From Bryobacterales bacterium (lineage in GTDB: Bacteria; Acidobacteriota; Terriglobia; Bryobacterales; Bryobacteraceae): a stretch of 64,000 nt of DNA. This document shows positions 57,034 to 64,000 of this stretch, in pieces. A model generated the notes under the pieces. The model saw nothing but the letters and a program-made list of their open reading frames with translations, made no database searches and was not told the origin of the DNA. Position numbers and translations under genes: made by a program. The stretch covers positions 44,661 through 108,660 of the forward strand of contig JADLCT010000006.1 in the NCBI GenBank assembly GCA_020847045.1, read 5' to 3'. The number at the start of each line of letters is the position of its first letter. Position 1 is the first letter of the stretch.

Positions 57034-57447
57034 GTGGGCGCGCTGATTATCGATCGCGACCGCATTCTGCTGGTGCAGCGCGGCAAGCAGCCGTTGAAGG
57101 GCTGGTGGTCGGTGCCCGGCGGCGCCGTGGAGACGGGCGAGCATTTGACCGAGGCGCTGCGGCGCGAGGTGCTGGAAGAAACCGGACTGGCGGCCGAACC
57201 GCTGTCGGTGGTGGAGATCTTCGAACGGATCCTGCGCGACAAGGAAGGCAAGGCCGAATACCACTATGTGCTGATCGACTACCTTTGCAAGGCCAAGGGC
57301 GAGCCTAAACCGGGCGACGACGCGGCGGCGGTGGAGTGGGTGAAGCGCAAGGACCTGGGCGGACGAAAGGTGACCGAGGGCACGCTCCAGGTGATTGAGC
57401 TGGCGTTTGCGAAGAAGGAAGCCCTGCGGCAGAAAAAGAAGTCATGA
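57034..57447 (+). CDS. NUDIX hydrolase
   Basis: A 137-residue protein with the complete Nudix box GAVETGEHLTEALRREVLEETG. The N-terminal strand segment RRYPKRPILG, which looks homologous to other NUDIX proteins, lies upstream in the same frame but is preceded by no ATG, GTG or TTG. The first standard start is GTG 57034 inside the first strand; ATT 56992 would restore it. The substrate class is ADP-ribose or nucleotide-like but not determined. Its stop overlaps the mutS2 ATG (ATGA). Confidence 0.88.
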   Translation: MGALIIDRDRILLVQRGKQPLKGWWSVPGGAVETGEHLTEALRREVLEETGLAAEPLSVVEIFERILRDKEGKAEYHYVLIDYLCKAKGEPKPGDDAAAVEWVKRKDLGGRKVTEGTLQVIELAFAKKEALRQKKKS

Positions 57448-59873
57448 AACAGACGAGCGCGAGCCTGCTCGAATTCGACGGTTTGAAACAGGTGCTGGGG
57501 CGCTTTGTGCAGTCGCCCGGCGGGCGGACGATTCTGGCGGCGCTGCGGCCGGTGGCGGACCGCCGCGAGTTGGAAGCTTTGGGCGTCGAAACGCAAGAGG
57601 CGATCGATTTCCTGAATGCGGCGATGGACCCGCAGGTGGCGGGGCGTGGCGCGGCCTCAAGGCTGCGCTTCGACAATATGCCGGAACTCGATGCGCATCT
57701 GAGCAAGCTGCGTATCGAAGGAGCGGCGCTGGAGACGGGTGAAATCCTCGATCTCACGTCGGTGTTGAACCGCGCGGCCGAGGTGCGGGCGTCGCTGGCC
57801 GGCGTGGCGGAGCGCCATCCGCGGCTGGGGGCGCAGGCCGCGCGCATTGGCGACTTTCGCACGCTACTGCGCGAACTATCGGGCAAAATCCTGCCCGACG
57901 GTTCGGTGGCCGATTCGGCGTCGGTGATGCTGAACCGCGTGCGCCGCGACATCGAGCGGCAGCAGCGTAGCATCCATCAATCGCTCGAACGCTTCCTGAG
58001 GGCCCACCGCGACGATGGAGTGCTGCAGGAAGAGTTCATCACCATACGCAACGACCGTTTTGTCGTGCCGGTGGTGACGGGGCACAAGCGCAAGGTGGAT
58101 GGCGTGATTCATGCCTCGTCGGGCTCCGGCCAAACGATGTTCATCGAGCCCTTGGAAACCATCGGGCTGAACAACGATCTGGTGCGCTTGCGCGAAGATG
58201 AGGCGCGTGAAGTCTACCGCATCCTGGCGGCGATGACGTCGCAACTGCGCGAGGCGCGGGAAGAGATTCTCGAGTCGTGGCAGGTGCTGGGGGAGCTGGA
58301 CTTTCTGTTCGCCAAGGGCGCCTTCGCGATGGAGTTCGGCGGCGTCATGCCGCGCTTCAGCCTGGATGCGGAGCCGCGCCTGCACCTGCGCTCGGCGCGC
58401 CATCCGCTGCTGGAAGACGTGCTGCGGCGGCAGCGCAAGCATGTGGTGCCGCTCGACCTGACGCTGGAAGGCGCGACGCGAACGCTGTTGATCAGCGGTC
58501 CGAATACGGGTGGAAAGACGGTGGCGTTGAAGACGGTGGGCCTGCTGGCGCTGATGGCGCAAAGCGGCCTGCCGGTGCTGGCGGCCGAAGCCGAATTTCC
58601 CATTTTTGAGAACATTCTGGCCGATATTGGCGATAACCAGTCGATCGAACAGTCGCTCAGCACCTTTTCGGCGCACGTGGCGCGGCTGGGACAGATTCTG
58701 ACCGAGGTGACGGCGAGTTCGCTCGTCCTGCTGGACGAGGTGGGCCGCGCGACGGACCCCGAGGAGGGCGGCGCGCTGGGGGTGGCCGTGGTGGACCATG
58801 TGAGGAAGTGGGGCGCCTTCGCGCTGGCCTCCACGCACTTGCTGGCCCCGAAGATTTATGGTTCGTCGACCGAAGGCGTTCTGAATGCGGCGATGAGTTT
58901 CAACGAGCAGACCCTCGCGCCCACGTATCACATGCGGACGGGCATGCCGGGCGCCTCGGCGGGGCTGCGCATCGCGGAGCGGTTGGGGCTGCCGGCGACG
59001 GTGATTGCGCAGGCGCGCGGCTATCTGAGCACGCAGCAACAGGAGCTGGCGCGGCTGCTGCGCCTGCTGGAAACGCGCGCCGATGAGCTGGCGCGGCGCG
59101 AGGAAGAGGCGCGCGCCGGACGCGACCGTCTGGAAGCCGAGCGCAATTCATTGAAGGAGCTGTGGGAGAAACGCGAGACGCAAAAGCTCGCCGAACTGGA
59201 GCGCCGTACGGAGGCGCTGCTGAATGAGTTCCAGCGCCGCGCCGGCGAGACGATTGAGAAGCTGGCCGAATGCGGAGAACAGCGCAAACTGGCGGCCAAG
59301 GGCGCGCAGCGGGTGGCCCAGGTGAAACGCGAATTGCGCGAGGAATTCGCCTCGGCGGTGCGCGTTACGCAGCGCCAAAGCGGCGCGGGGACGCTTGCCG
59401 AAGGACCGCCGGAGCTTCGCGAAGGCATGCGCGTGAAGTTGAAAGGCGTCCGCGAGGCGGCGCGCATCCGGCGTTTGATCGGCGAGGACCGGATCGAGGT
59501 GGAGGCCGGCTTTCTGAAGTTGCAGATGGAGCGCGGCGACATTCTCGAGGTTCTGCCCGATACTCCGGAGGCGGCGAAGCTTCCGAAGAATGTCACCTAC
59601 CACGGTGTCGAAGCGCCCCTGGTGAGCTTTCGCGAGCTGAACCTGATTGGGCGGCGGGCCGGCGAGGCGCGCGACGAGGTGGAGAAGTTTCTCGACCAGG
59701 CGGCGCTGGCAGGGTTGAGCCGCGTGCGCATTGTCCACGGCCACGGCATGGGGATCCTGAAAAAGATGGTGCGCGAGACGTTGCAGGAGAGCCCGCACGT
59801 GGCCAAGTATTACGAAGCTCCGCAGGTGGAAGGTGGCGCGGGGGCGACCATCGCGGAGATGCGCGAGGGGTGA
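57444..59873 (+). CDS. mutS2: Endonuclease/ribosome-rescue ATPase MutS2
   Basis: MutS2 of 809 residues, normal length. It has the MutS core and clamp (DGVLQEEFITIRNDRFVVPV). The ATPase motifs are ISGPNTGGKTVALKTVGLL and SLVLLDEVGRATDPEEG, followed by STHLLAPK. A long coiled region precedes a KOW-like segment. The C-terminal Smr domain is VRIVHGHGMGILKKMV. MutS2 suppresses recombination and, in Bacillus, splits collided ribosomes. It is coupled to the NUDIX gene by ATGA. Confidence 0.96.
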   Translation: MKQTSASLLEFDGLKQVLGRFVQSPGGRTILAALRPVADRRELEALGVETQEAIDFLNAAMDPQVAGRGAASRLRFDNMPELDAHLSKLRIEGAALETGEILDLTSVLNRAAEVRASLAGVAERHPRLGAQAARIGDFRTLLRELSGKILPDGSVADSASVMLNRVRRDIERQQRSIHQSLERFLRAHRDDGVLQEEFITIRNDRFVVPVVTGHKRKVDGVIHASSGSGQTMFIEPLETIGLNNDLVRLREDEAREVYRILAAMTSQLREAREEILESWQVLGELDFLFAKGAFAMEFGGVMPRFSLDAEPRLHLRSARHPLLEDVLRRQRKHVVPLDLTLEGATRTLLISGPNTGGKTVALKTVGLLALMAQSGLPVLAAEAEFPIFENILADIGDNQSIEQSLSTFSAHVARLGQILTEVTASSLVLLDEVGRATDPEEGGALGVAVVDHVRKWGAFALASTHLLAPKIYGSSTEGVLNAAMSFNEQTLAPTYHMRTGMPGASAGLRIAERLGLPATVIAQARGYLSTQQQELARLLRLLETRADELARREEEARAGRDRLEAERNSLKELWEKRETQKLAELERRTEALLNEFQRRAGETIEKLAECGEQRKLAAKGAQRVAQVKRELREEFASAVRVTQRQSGAGTLAEGPPELREGMRVKLKGVREAARIRRLIGEDRIEVEAGFLKLQMERGDILEVLPDTPEAAKLPKNVTYHGVEAPLVSFRELNLIGRRAGEARDEVEKFLDQAALAGLSRVRIVHGHGMGILKKMVRETLQESPHVAKYYEAPQVEGGAGATIAEMREG

Positions 59874-59875
59874 CC

Positions 59876-60427
59876 ATGCGCGCCCTTCTGTGCCTGGCCG
59901 CGGCGCTGCTGTGCGGAGCCTGCAATGAACGGCCGTTGTCGCCGATGGCCGTGGCGGCGCGGCGGGGAGACGCCGCCCGTATCGCGGAGCTGGCGCGCGG
60001 GGGAGTCTCGCCGGACGCTCCCAGCGGCGTGAACGACTGGACGCCGCTGATGCACGCCATCCACGCGAACATGTCGAAAAGTGTCGAAGCCCTGTTGGCC
60101 GTGGGGGCCGATCCCAACCTCGCCTGCTGCCGCGGACTGTCGCCGCTGATCCTTGCCGCCGGCTATGGCCAGGAGTCCAACCTGCGCGCCCTGCTGGCCA
60201 AGGGGGCCAGCCCGATGCACCGCGGCGAGGACGGGCGTAACGCGCTGGACGTGGCCATCATGGGTCTCAGCGACCATCCGGGAGCGCCGATGGGCGCCTG
60301 CCACGCGGACGCGGCGCGGATGTTGCTCGCCTCAGAACCACGGTTGCGCGAGACGCCGAGGCCGAAACGCGTCGCCGAGGCGTTGCGCGGATGCCCGCAG
60401 ATTCAAAAACTGCTGGCCGCGCCGTAG
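59876..60427 (+). CDS. Secreted ankyrin-repeat protein (possible lipoprotein)
   Basis: A 183-residue protein. The signal peptide LLCLAAALLCGAC ends in a Cys with a lipobox-like context, so it may be lipid-anchored. Four ankyrin repeats follow (SPMAVAARRGDAARIAEL, TPLMHAIHANMSKSVEALL, SPLILAAGYGQESNLRALL, NALDVAIMGLSD). It lies two bases after mutS2. Ankyrin repeats mediate protein binding; the partner is unknown. Confidence 0.83.
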   Translation: MRALLCLAAALLCGACNERPLSPMAVAARRGDAARIAELARGGVSPDAPSGVNDWTPLMHAIHANMSKSVEALLAVGADPNLACCRGLSPLILAAGYGQESNLRALLAKGASPMHRGEDGRNALDVAIMGLSDHPGAPMGACHADAARMLLASEPRLRETPRPKRVAEALRGCPQIQKLLAAP

Positions 60428-60448
60428 AGCGGGCGATATACTCGGCGC

Positions 60449-61666
60449 GTGAACCGCCGGCACTTTCTCACACTTCCGGCCGCGACGGCGGCGGGCTTGG
60501 CGCGCGCCTCGACGCGGGAGCTGATGGACGAACTCGGCCGTGTGGCCGCCCGGCCCGTGCTGCGTTTGCAGGGACTGGATGCGCCGGTGACGATCGCCTC
60601 CATACGGCTACTCAAGAAGGACGGCGACTACTTCGTTCACGTGCGGTCAAAGGAAGGCGCCGAAGGGTTGTCGTTGCCGCAGACGGGCCGCCCCGATACG
60701 CTGGCGCCAATCTTGAAAGACCTTGTGATTCCCTTCTTCCTGGGGCGGGATGCGCGAGGGTTGGAGAACGACCTGTGGGAGCTCTACCGCTGGAAGAGCA
60801 ACTACAAAATGTACGGCATCGCGTTGTGGAGTCCGCAGGCCTGGGTGGAGTGCGCGATTCTCGACATGCTCGGGCGCATGGTGAAGAAGCCCATCGGCGC
60901 CCTGATCGGCGAGGTGCGGCGCACGCGCGTGCCCATCTATGTGGCCAGCGGCCGGCGTGACACGACGCCGGAGCAGGAGATCGGCTATTTGCGGAAGCTG
61001 GTGGATGAATCCGGCGCCAGGGCTCTCAAGTTCCGCCTGGGAGGCCGCATGAGCAAGAACGCCGATGCGATGCCCGGCCGCACCGAGACGCTGATTCCGC
61101 TGGTGCGCAAGACCTTCGGCGATTCCTTCGCCATTCACGGGGATGCGAACTCGAGCTATGACCCGCCGCACGCCATCCGCATTGGCCGGATGCTCGAAGA
61201 GATCCAGGCCGTGTACTTCGAGGAGCCGTGCGAGTTCGACCACTGGGAGGAGACCAAACAGGTAACCGATGCGCTGACGATCCCCGTGGCCGGCGGCGAG
61301 CAGGAGTTCAGCGAATGGCGCTTCCGCTGGGCCATGGCCAACCGCATGGTGGATATCGTACAACCGGACATTCAGTATTACGGCGGGCTGATCCGCTCGA
61401 TGCGCGTTGCCCGCATGGCCGATGTGCTGAACATGCCAACGACGGTGCACATCAGCGGAGGATTCGGTTTTGTCTATATGCTCCACTTCGCCTCGGCCGT
61501 GCGTGATCCGGGGCGTTACCAGGAGTACAAGCTGGGCACGGAGAAGTATGGACAGTGGTTCGAGGGTGGCATTCCGGTGAAGGACGGCAGCATGAGCGTG
61601 CCGCGGGGGCCGGGGTGCGGCATCGCCAGCATCGCTGATGTGATCAAAGGCGCCGTCGAAGTGTGA
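60449..61666 (+). CDS. Enolase-superfamily (mandelate racemase/muconate lactonizing) enzyme, exported
   Basis: A 405-residue protein with a twin-arginine-type signal (NRRHFLTLPAATAAGLA), so it may be exported folded. The barrel carries LKFRLGG (a K-x-R base motif), FAIHGDANSSYDP with the first metal Asp, VYFEEPCEF with the second metal Glu, and VAGGEQEFSEWRF with the third, then TVHISGGFGF. All metal ligands appear present. It is probably an acid-sugar dehydratase or epimerase. The start is GTG 60449. Confidence 0.88.
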   Translation: MNRRHFLTLPAATAAGLARASTRELMDELGRVAARPVLRLQGLDAPVTIASIRLLKKDGDYFVHVRSKEGAEGLSLPQTGRPDTLAPILKDLVIPFFLGRDARGLENDLWELYRWKSNYKMYGIALWSPQAWVECAILDMLGRMVKKPIGALIGEVRRTRVPIYVASGRRDTTPEQEIGYLRKLVDESGARALKFRLGGRMSKNADAMPGRTETLIPLVRKTFGDSFAIHGDANSSYDPPHAIRIGRMLEEIQAVYFEEPCEFDHWEETKQVTDALTIPVAGGEQEFSEWRFRWAMANRMVDIVQPDIQYYGGLIRSMRVARMADVLNMPTTVHISGGFGFVYMLHFASAVRDPGRYQEYKLGTEKYGQWFEGGIPVKDGSMSVPRGPGCGIASIADVIKGAVEV

Positions 61667-61669
61667 AGT

Positions 61670-62143
61670 TCACAAAGCCTCGATGGCCGCCAGCACTTCG
61701 GCGGCATGACCCTTCGGTTTCACCTTCTCGAACACCTTGGCGATCCTGCCCTTCTCATCAATGAGGAAGGTGGTGCGGGCCACGCCCATGTACTTCCGGC
61801 CGTACATCGATTTTTCCTGCCAGACGCCGTAAGCCTCGCAGATGGAGCGGTCCTCGTCGGCGAGGATCAGGAACGGCAGGCCGTACTTGGTTTTGAACCG
61901 GGCCTGCCGCGCCACGGGATCGTGCGAAACTCCCACCACGATGGCTTTCTTCTTCGTGATGGCAGGCGTGGCATCCCGAAACTCGCAGGCCTCGGTGGTG
62001 CAGCCGGGCGTGTCCGATTTGGGATAGAAGTAAAGCACCACGGCGGAGCCTTTGTGACTGGCGAGCGTGAACTTCCGGCCCTGATCGTCGAGGGCGGTGA
62101 ATTTCGGTGCTATGGTTCCGGGTTGCGGGAGGGCATTGGCCAT
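61670..62143 (-). CDS. bcp: Bcp-type thioredoxin-dependent peroxiredoxin
   Basis: A 157-residue peroxiredoxin of the Bcp/PrxQ group. It has PKFTALDDQGRKFTLASHKG, the active-site YPKSDTPGCTTEACEFRD (peroxidatic Cys with a second Cys five residues later), and FLIDEKGRIAKVFEKVKPKGH. It reduces hydroperoxides with thioredoxin. ATG 62143 is chosen because the family N-terminus begins there; upstream in-frame codons are out of family. It converges with the enolase gene with three bases between stops. Confidence 0.95.
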   Translation of the reverse strand: MANALPQPGTIAPKFTALDDQGRKFTLASHKGSAVVLYFYPKSDTPGCTTEACEFRDATPAITKKKAIVVGVSHDPVARQARFKTKYGLPFLILADEDRSICEAYGVWQEKSMYGRKYMGVARTTFLIDEKGRIAKVFEKVKPKGHAAEVLAAIEAL

Positions 62144-62217
62144 GGAGTTGATCCTAGGAACATGCGAGCATGTTCCGAAAATTCCGGACGGGCTCATTGT
62201 AACCAATACAGTCCGGT

Positions 62218-62245
62218 TTGCATCGGATCTAGCGGAGGATATGAT
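62218..62245 (+). promoter_or_regulatory. Candidate promoter of the cytochrome c gene
   Basis: TTGCAT (62218-62223) and TATGAT (62240-62245) are 16 bases apart; the -10 is 5 of 6 to consensus. Transcription would begin near 62252, downstream of ATG 62241 and about ten bases ahead of ATG 62262, which favours the later start. Confidence 0.45.
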
Positions 62246-62261
62246 AAAATTGCAGAAACAT

Positions 62262-62588
62262 ATGAAGCTGCGAGCGATTCTCTATCCCTTGGCTGGGGGA
62301 CTGCTGTTTGTTGCCCCCACGTTCGCCCAGAAAGAGGGTGACGCCGCAAAGGGCAAGGAAGTTTTTGAGCAGTGCGCGGTGTGCCACAGCGCCGATACGG
62401 ATGAAAAGAAGATGGGCCCGGGGTTGAAGGGTCTGTTCAAGAAGGCGAAGCTGGTAAACGGCAAGGCCGCGAACGAAGCCAACATCCGCGCCATCATCAA
62501 CGAGGGCGGCAATGGAATGCCGCCGTACGAGGAGATGCTCGAGAAGAAAGAGAAAGACGACCTGATCGCCTATCTCAAGACTTTGTAG
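62262..62588 (+). CDS. Small class I c-type cytochrome
   Basis: A 108-residue periplasmic protein with signal peptide (AILYPLAGGLLFVAPTFA). The haem motif is CAVCH (preceded by GKEVFEQ), and the axial Met is probably in GGNGMPPYEEML. It resembles short-chain cytochrome c550/c552 electron carriers. ATG 62241 with GGAGG two bases upstream is an alternative start, but the spacing is poor. Confidence 0.88.
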   Translation: MKLRAILYPLAGGLLFVAPTFAQKEGDAAKGKEVFEQCAVCHSADTDEKKMGPGLKGLFKKAKLVNGKAANEANIRAIINEGGNGMPPYEEMLEKKEKDDLIAYLKTL

Positions 62589-62628
62589 TGTATGCCACAC
62601 GGGCCGCCGGGCCCGAGTGAGCCAGCGC

Positions 62629-62706
62629 GTCCCCATCGTCTAGCCCGGCCTAGGACACCGCCCTTTCACGGCGATAACGCGGGTTCGAATCCCGCTGGGG
62701 ACGCCA
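62629..62706 (+). tRNA. tRNA-Glu (TTC)
   Basis: Acceptor GTCCCCA pairs with TGGGGAC. The anticodon loop CTTTCAC has anticodon TTC. The T arm CGGG-TTCGAAT-CCCG is intact, the discriminator is G, and CCA is encoded at 62704-62706. It follows the cytochrome c gene by 40 bases and may share its transcript. Confidence 0.95.
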
Positions 62707-62724
62707 AACTTTTCGAGACACAAC

Positions 62725-62763
62725 TGGCCACTTGCGGCGTATACCGCGGGTGGCCAATTTCAT
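62725..62763 (+). terminator. Terminator after tRNA-Glu
   Basis: A long stem TGGCCAC/GTGGCCA continues through two T-G pairs into GCGG/CCGC around a CGTATA loop, then ATTTCATTT. The tail is only partly T-rich. It is well placed to end the tRNA-Glu transcript. Confidence 0.7.
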
Positions 62764-62805
62764 TTGGTCCGGGTGGATCAGCGGCGCCTGGCGGCTACGG
62801 CCTAA

Positions 62806-63054
62806 TTAATAGTGGGCCCGGTTCAGTTCAATGTAGGATTCTTTCTCCGGAGGCACCTCGTCGAGGGGAAAGATCGAGTTCGAAGGACACACGGGGACAC
62901 AGGCGCCGCAGTCGATGCAGCCTTCGGGGTCAACGAATAGCTGGCTTGCTTCCTCCACACCGGGTTCATCCGCCTTGGGGTGGATGCAGTCGGTGGGGCA
63001 GGCATCGACGCAGTGGAAGTCCTTCGTGCAGTCGTCCGTGATCACATAGGCCAT
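62806..63054 (-). CDS. Eight-cysteine ferredoxin (2[4Fe-4S] or 7Fe type)
   Basis: An 82-residue ferredoxin starting MAYVITDDC. The first cluster motif is C9-x5-C15-x3-C19-x3-C23 (DDCTKDFHCVDACPTDC), wider than the usual C-x2-C-x2-C. The second is the standard CIDCGACVPVCP. The spacing of the first motif fits the long-insert ferredoxins seen in Acidobacteria and related phyla. ATG 63054 is the correct start; the reading further upstream is not protein-like. Confidence 0.9.
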   Translation of the reverse strand: MAYVITDDCTKDFHCVDACPTDCIHPKADEPGVEEASQLFVDPEGCIDCGACVPVCPSNSIFPLDEVPPEKESYIELNRAHY

Positions 63055-63128
63055 AGAAAGCTTCTCCGGCCTTCTCTGATGCAATCCTGATGCCGCGCCA
63101 CGCGCCTGCCCGGTTGTAGGATCTTGCC

Positions 63129-64000
63129 TTAACGGGCCGGTGAATCGGGTGAAGAGCCCCGGTTTCCGGCGGAACTCGCGCCCACCCACCACAGGAGCAA
63201 CCCGGCGACCGGGAATAGTGTGGCGACAATGAACGCCTGTTCCCATCGCTGTTGATCGAACAGGCGGCCCATGTACGGCATGGCCAGAGCCACCGCCGCG
63301 CCCCACGAGCCTGCTCCCAACCCTGCAATCAAACCGGCATGAACTCCCGTGTACACCCACGTCGCATAGTGCAGGGAAACCATGACGAACCCGGAGGCCA
63401 CGAAGGTTTCAAAGAAGAGTTCGAACAGCAGAGGGGTCCAGTTGGTTATGCTCCCGGGAGAGGCCAGGCGGTGGGATGCGGACAGGGGCAGGCTGAACAG
63501 AAGGAGTCCGCTGAAGATCCAGCGGTAGAGAGTGAGTTTGTCGCGTACGCCGGCGGCATACTTGTCCAGAACCCAGCCCCACACGAAATAGCCCACCTCC
63601 CAGCCAAGCGGAGGAACCCACAGCACCTTGCCGACATCGAGTTGGGAGGCTCCCAGCGCCCGGCTCAAGTAGATGGAAGTGCCATAGAGGATGAAGCCGA
63701 GCGGCATGGCTCCCAGGGCATACGCGGCCATGAAGGCCCAGGTGCGGGGATCGGAGATGCCGGGGCCGGGCGGCAGTGGCGTGGTGGAGTCGCGCCGGTC
63801 CGGCCGCGAGCGCAACTCGGGACGGCGGCTAACGAACGCCCACAGCACGAGCCACAGTACGCCGATGGCTCCCGTGAACCAGAACGCGCCGCGCCAGCCG
63901 AAGGCGAGGGCCACCGGCGTGACGATGATTGGCGTCACCACGGCGCCCAAAGAACCGCCGCTGTAGCTGACGGCGATGCCGCGCGAACGCTTTTCCACGG
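63129..64000 (-). CDS. MFS transporter, N-terminal part outside the window
   Basis: About 290 residues of a major-facilitator protein whose start lies beyond base 64000. The visible part begins near TM5 (SYSGGSLGAVVTPIIVTPVAL), passes a charged central loop (SRRPELRSRPDRRDS), and runs through TM7 to TM12 (FLYGTSIYL-type ILYGTSIYLSRALG, WWVGASSAGN at the end). About 130 N-terminal residues are missing. It resembles the ACS/hexuronate-type transporters. The substrate cannot be told from this part. Confidence 0.87.
   Translation of the reverse strand, partial: VEKRSRGIAVSYSGGSLGAVVTPIIVTPVALAFGWRGAFWFTGAIGVLWLVLWAFVSRRPELRSRPDRRDSTTPLPPGPGISDPRTWAFMAAYALGAMPLGFILYGTSIYLSRALGASQLDVGKVLWVPPLGWEVGYFVWGWVLDKYAAGVRDKLTLYRWIFSGLLLFSLPLSASHRLASPGSITNWTPLLFELFFETFVASGFVMVSLHYATWVYTGVHAGLIAGLGAGSWGAAVALAMPYMGRLFDQQRWEQAFIVATLFPVAGLLLWWVGASSAGNRGSSPDSPAR

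Overview
The window looks like chromosomal DNA of a high-GC Gram-negative bacterium of the phylum Acidobacteriota, most likely near Solibacter/Bryobacter. This is inferred from two Oar-type outer-membrane barrels (one with a carboxypeptidase-regulatory N-terminus), many secreted TPR and beta-propeller proteins, choice-of-anchor-D (HYDIN/ASH-like) domains, and a sulfatase next to a YVTN propeller. No database was searched. I see no transposase, integrase, CRISPR array or rRNA gene. Four tRNA genes are present: Met-CAT, Arg-CCT, Gly-GCC and Glu-TTC.

Layout. 1-7.8 kb: secreted TPR proteins, miaA and an Oar-like barrel. 7.8-12.3 kb: a tightly overlapping run of a PP2C phosphatase, three envelope proteins of unknown function, and thiD. 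12.3-15.2 kb, minus strand: a protein-thiocarboxylate cysteine pathway (cysM-mec-cysO-moeZ), with a strong promoter ahead of it and an intrinsic terminator lying inside thiD. 15.2-25 kb: an M50 protease, glycosyltransferases, a YVTN propeller, a sulfatase, a methyltransferase and a Wzt-like ABC ATPase, together a surface-glycan region.

25-40.2 kb is the replication-origin neighbourhood: parB-parA with two parS sites, rsmG, mnmG, and about 5 kb further right gyrB-dnaN-dnaA, all on the minus strand. DnaA-box-like 9-mers cluster on both sides of dnaA. Between the two blocks lie purD, tRNA-Arg, hydrolases and a chemotaxis receptor.

40-47 kb: a secreted hydrolase, a full TonB-dependent receptor with a near-consensus promoter that predicts a leaderless mRNA, tRNA-Gly, and dut diverging from an unusual tandem ThyX-like protein. 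47-55.3 kb: a two-component system (sensor, regulator, secreted helical protein) diverging from a four-gene envelope-transport operon (LolD/MacB-type ATPase, FtsX-type permease, LolA-like carrier, beta-barrel). 55.3-64 kb: a DUF1684 protein, an SMP-30 lactonase, NUDIX-mutS2, an ankyrin protein, an enolase-superfamily enzyme, bcp, cytochrome c, tRNA-Glu, ferredoxin, and an MFS transporter cut by the window edge.

The best candidates for undescribed biology are: the ThyX-like protein whose two halves carry complementary parts of the ThyX signature; the ATPase-permease-carrier-barrel operon with its divergent two-component system; the PP2C-headed envelope cassette; and a CysO-like carrier that ends GGR instead of GG next to a JAMM protease.
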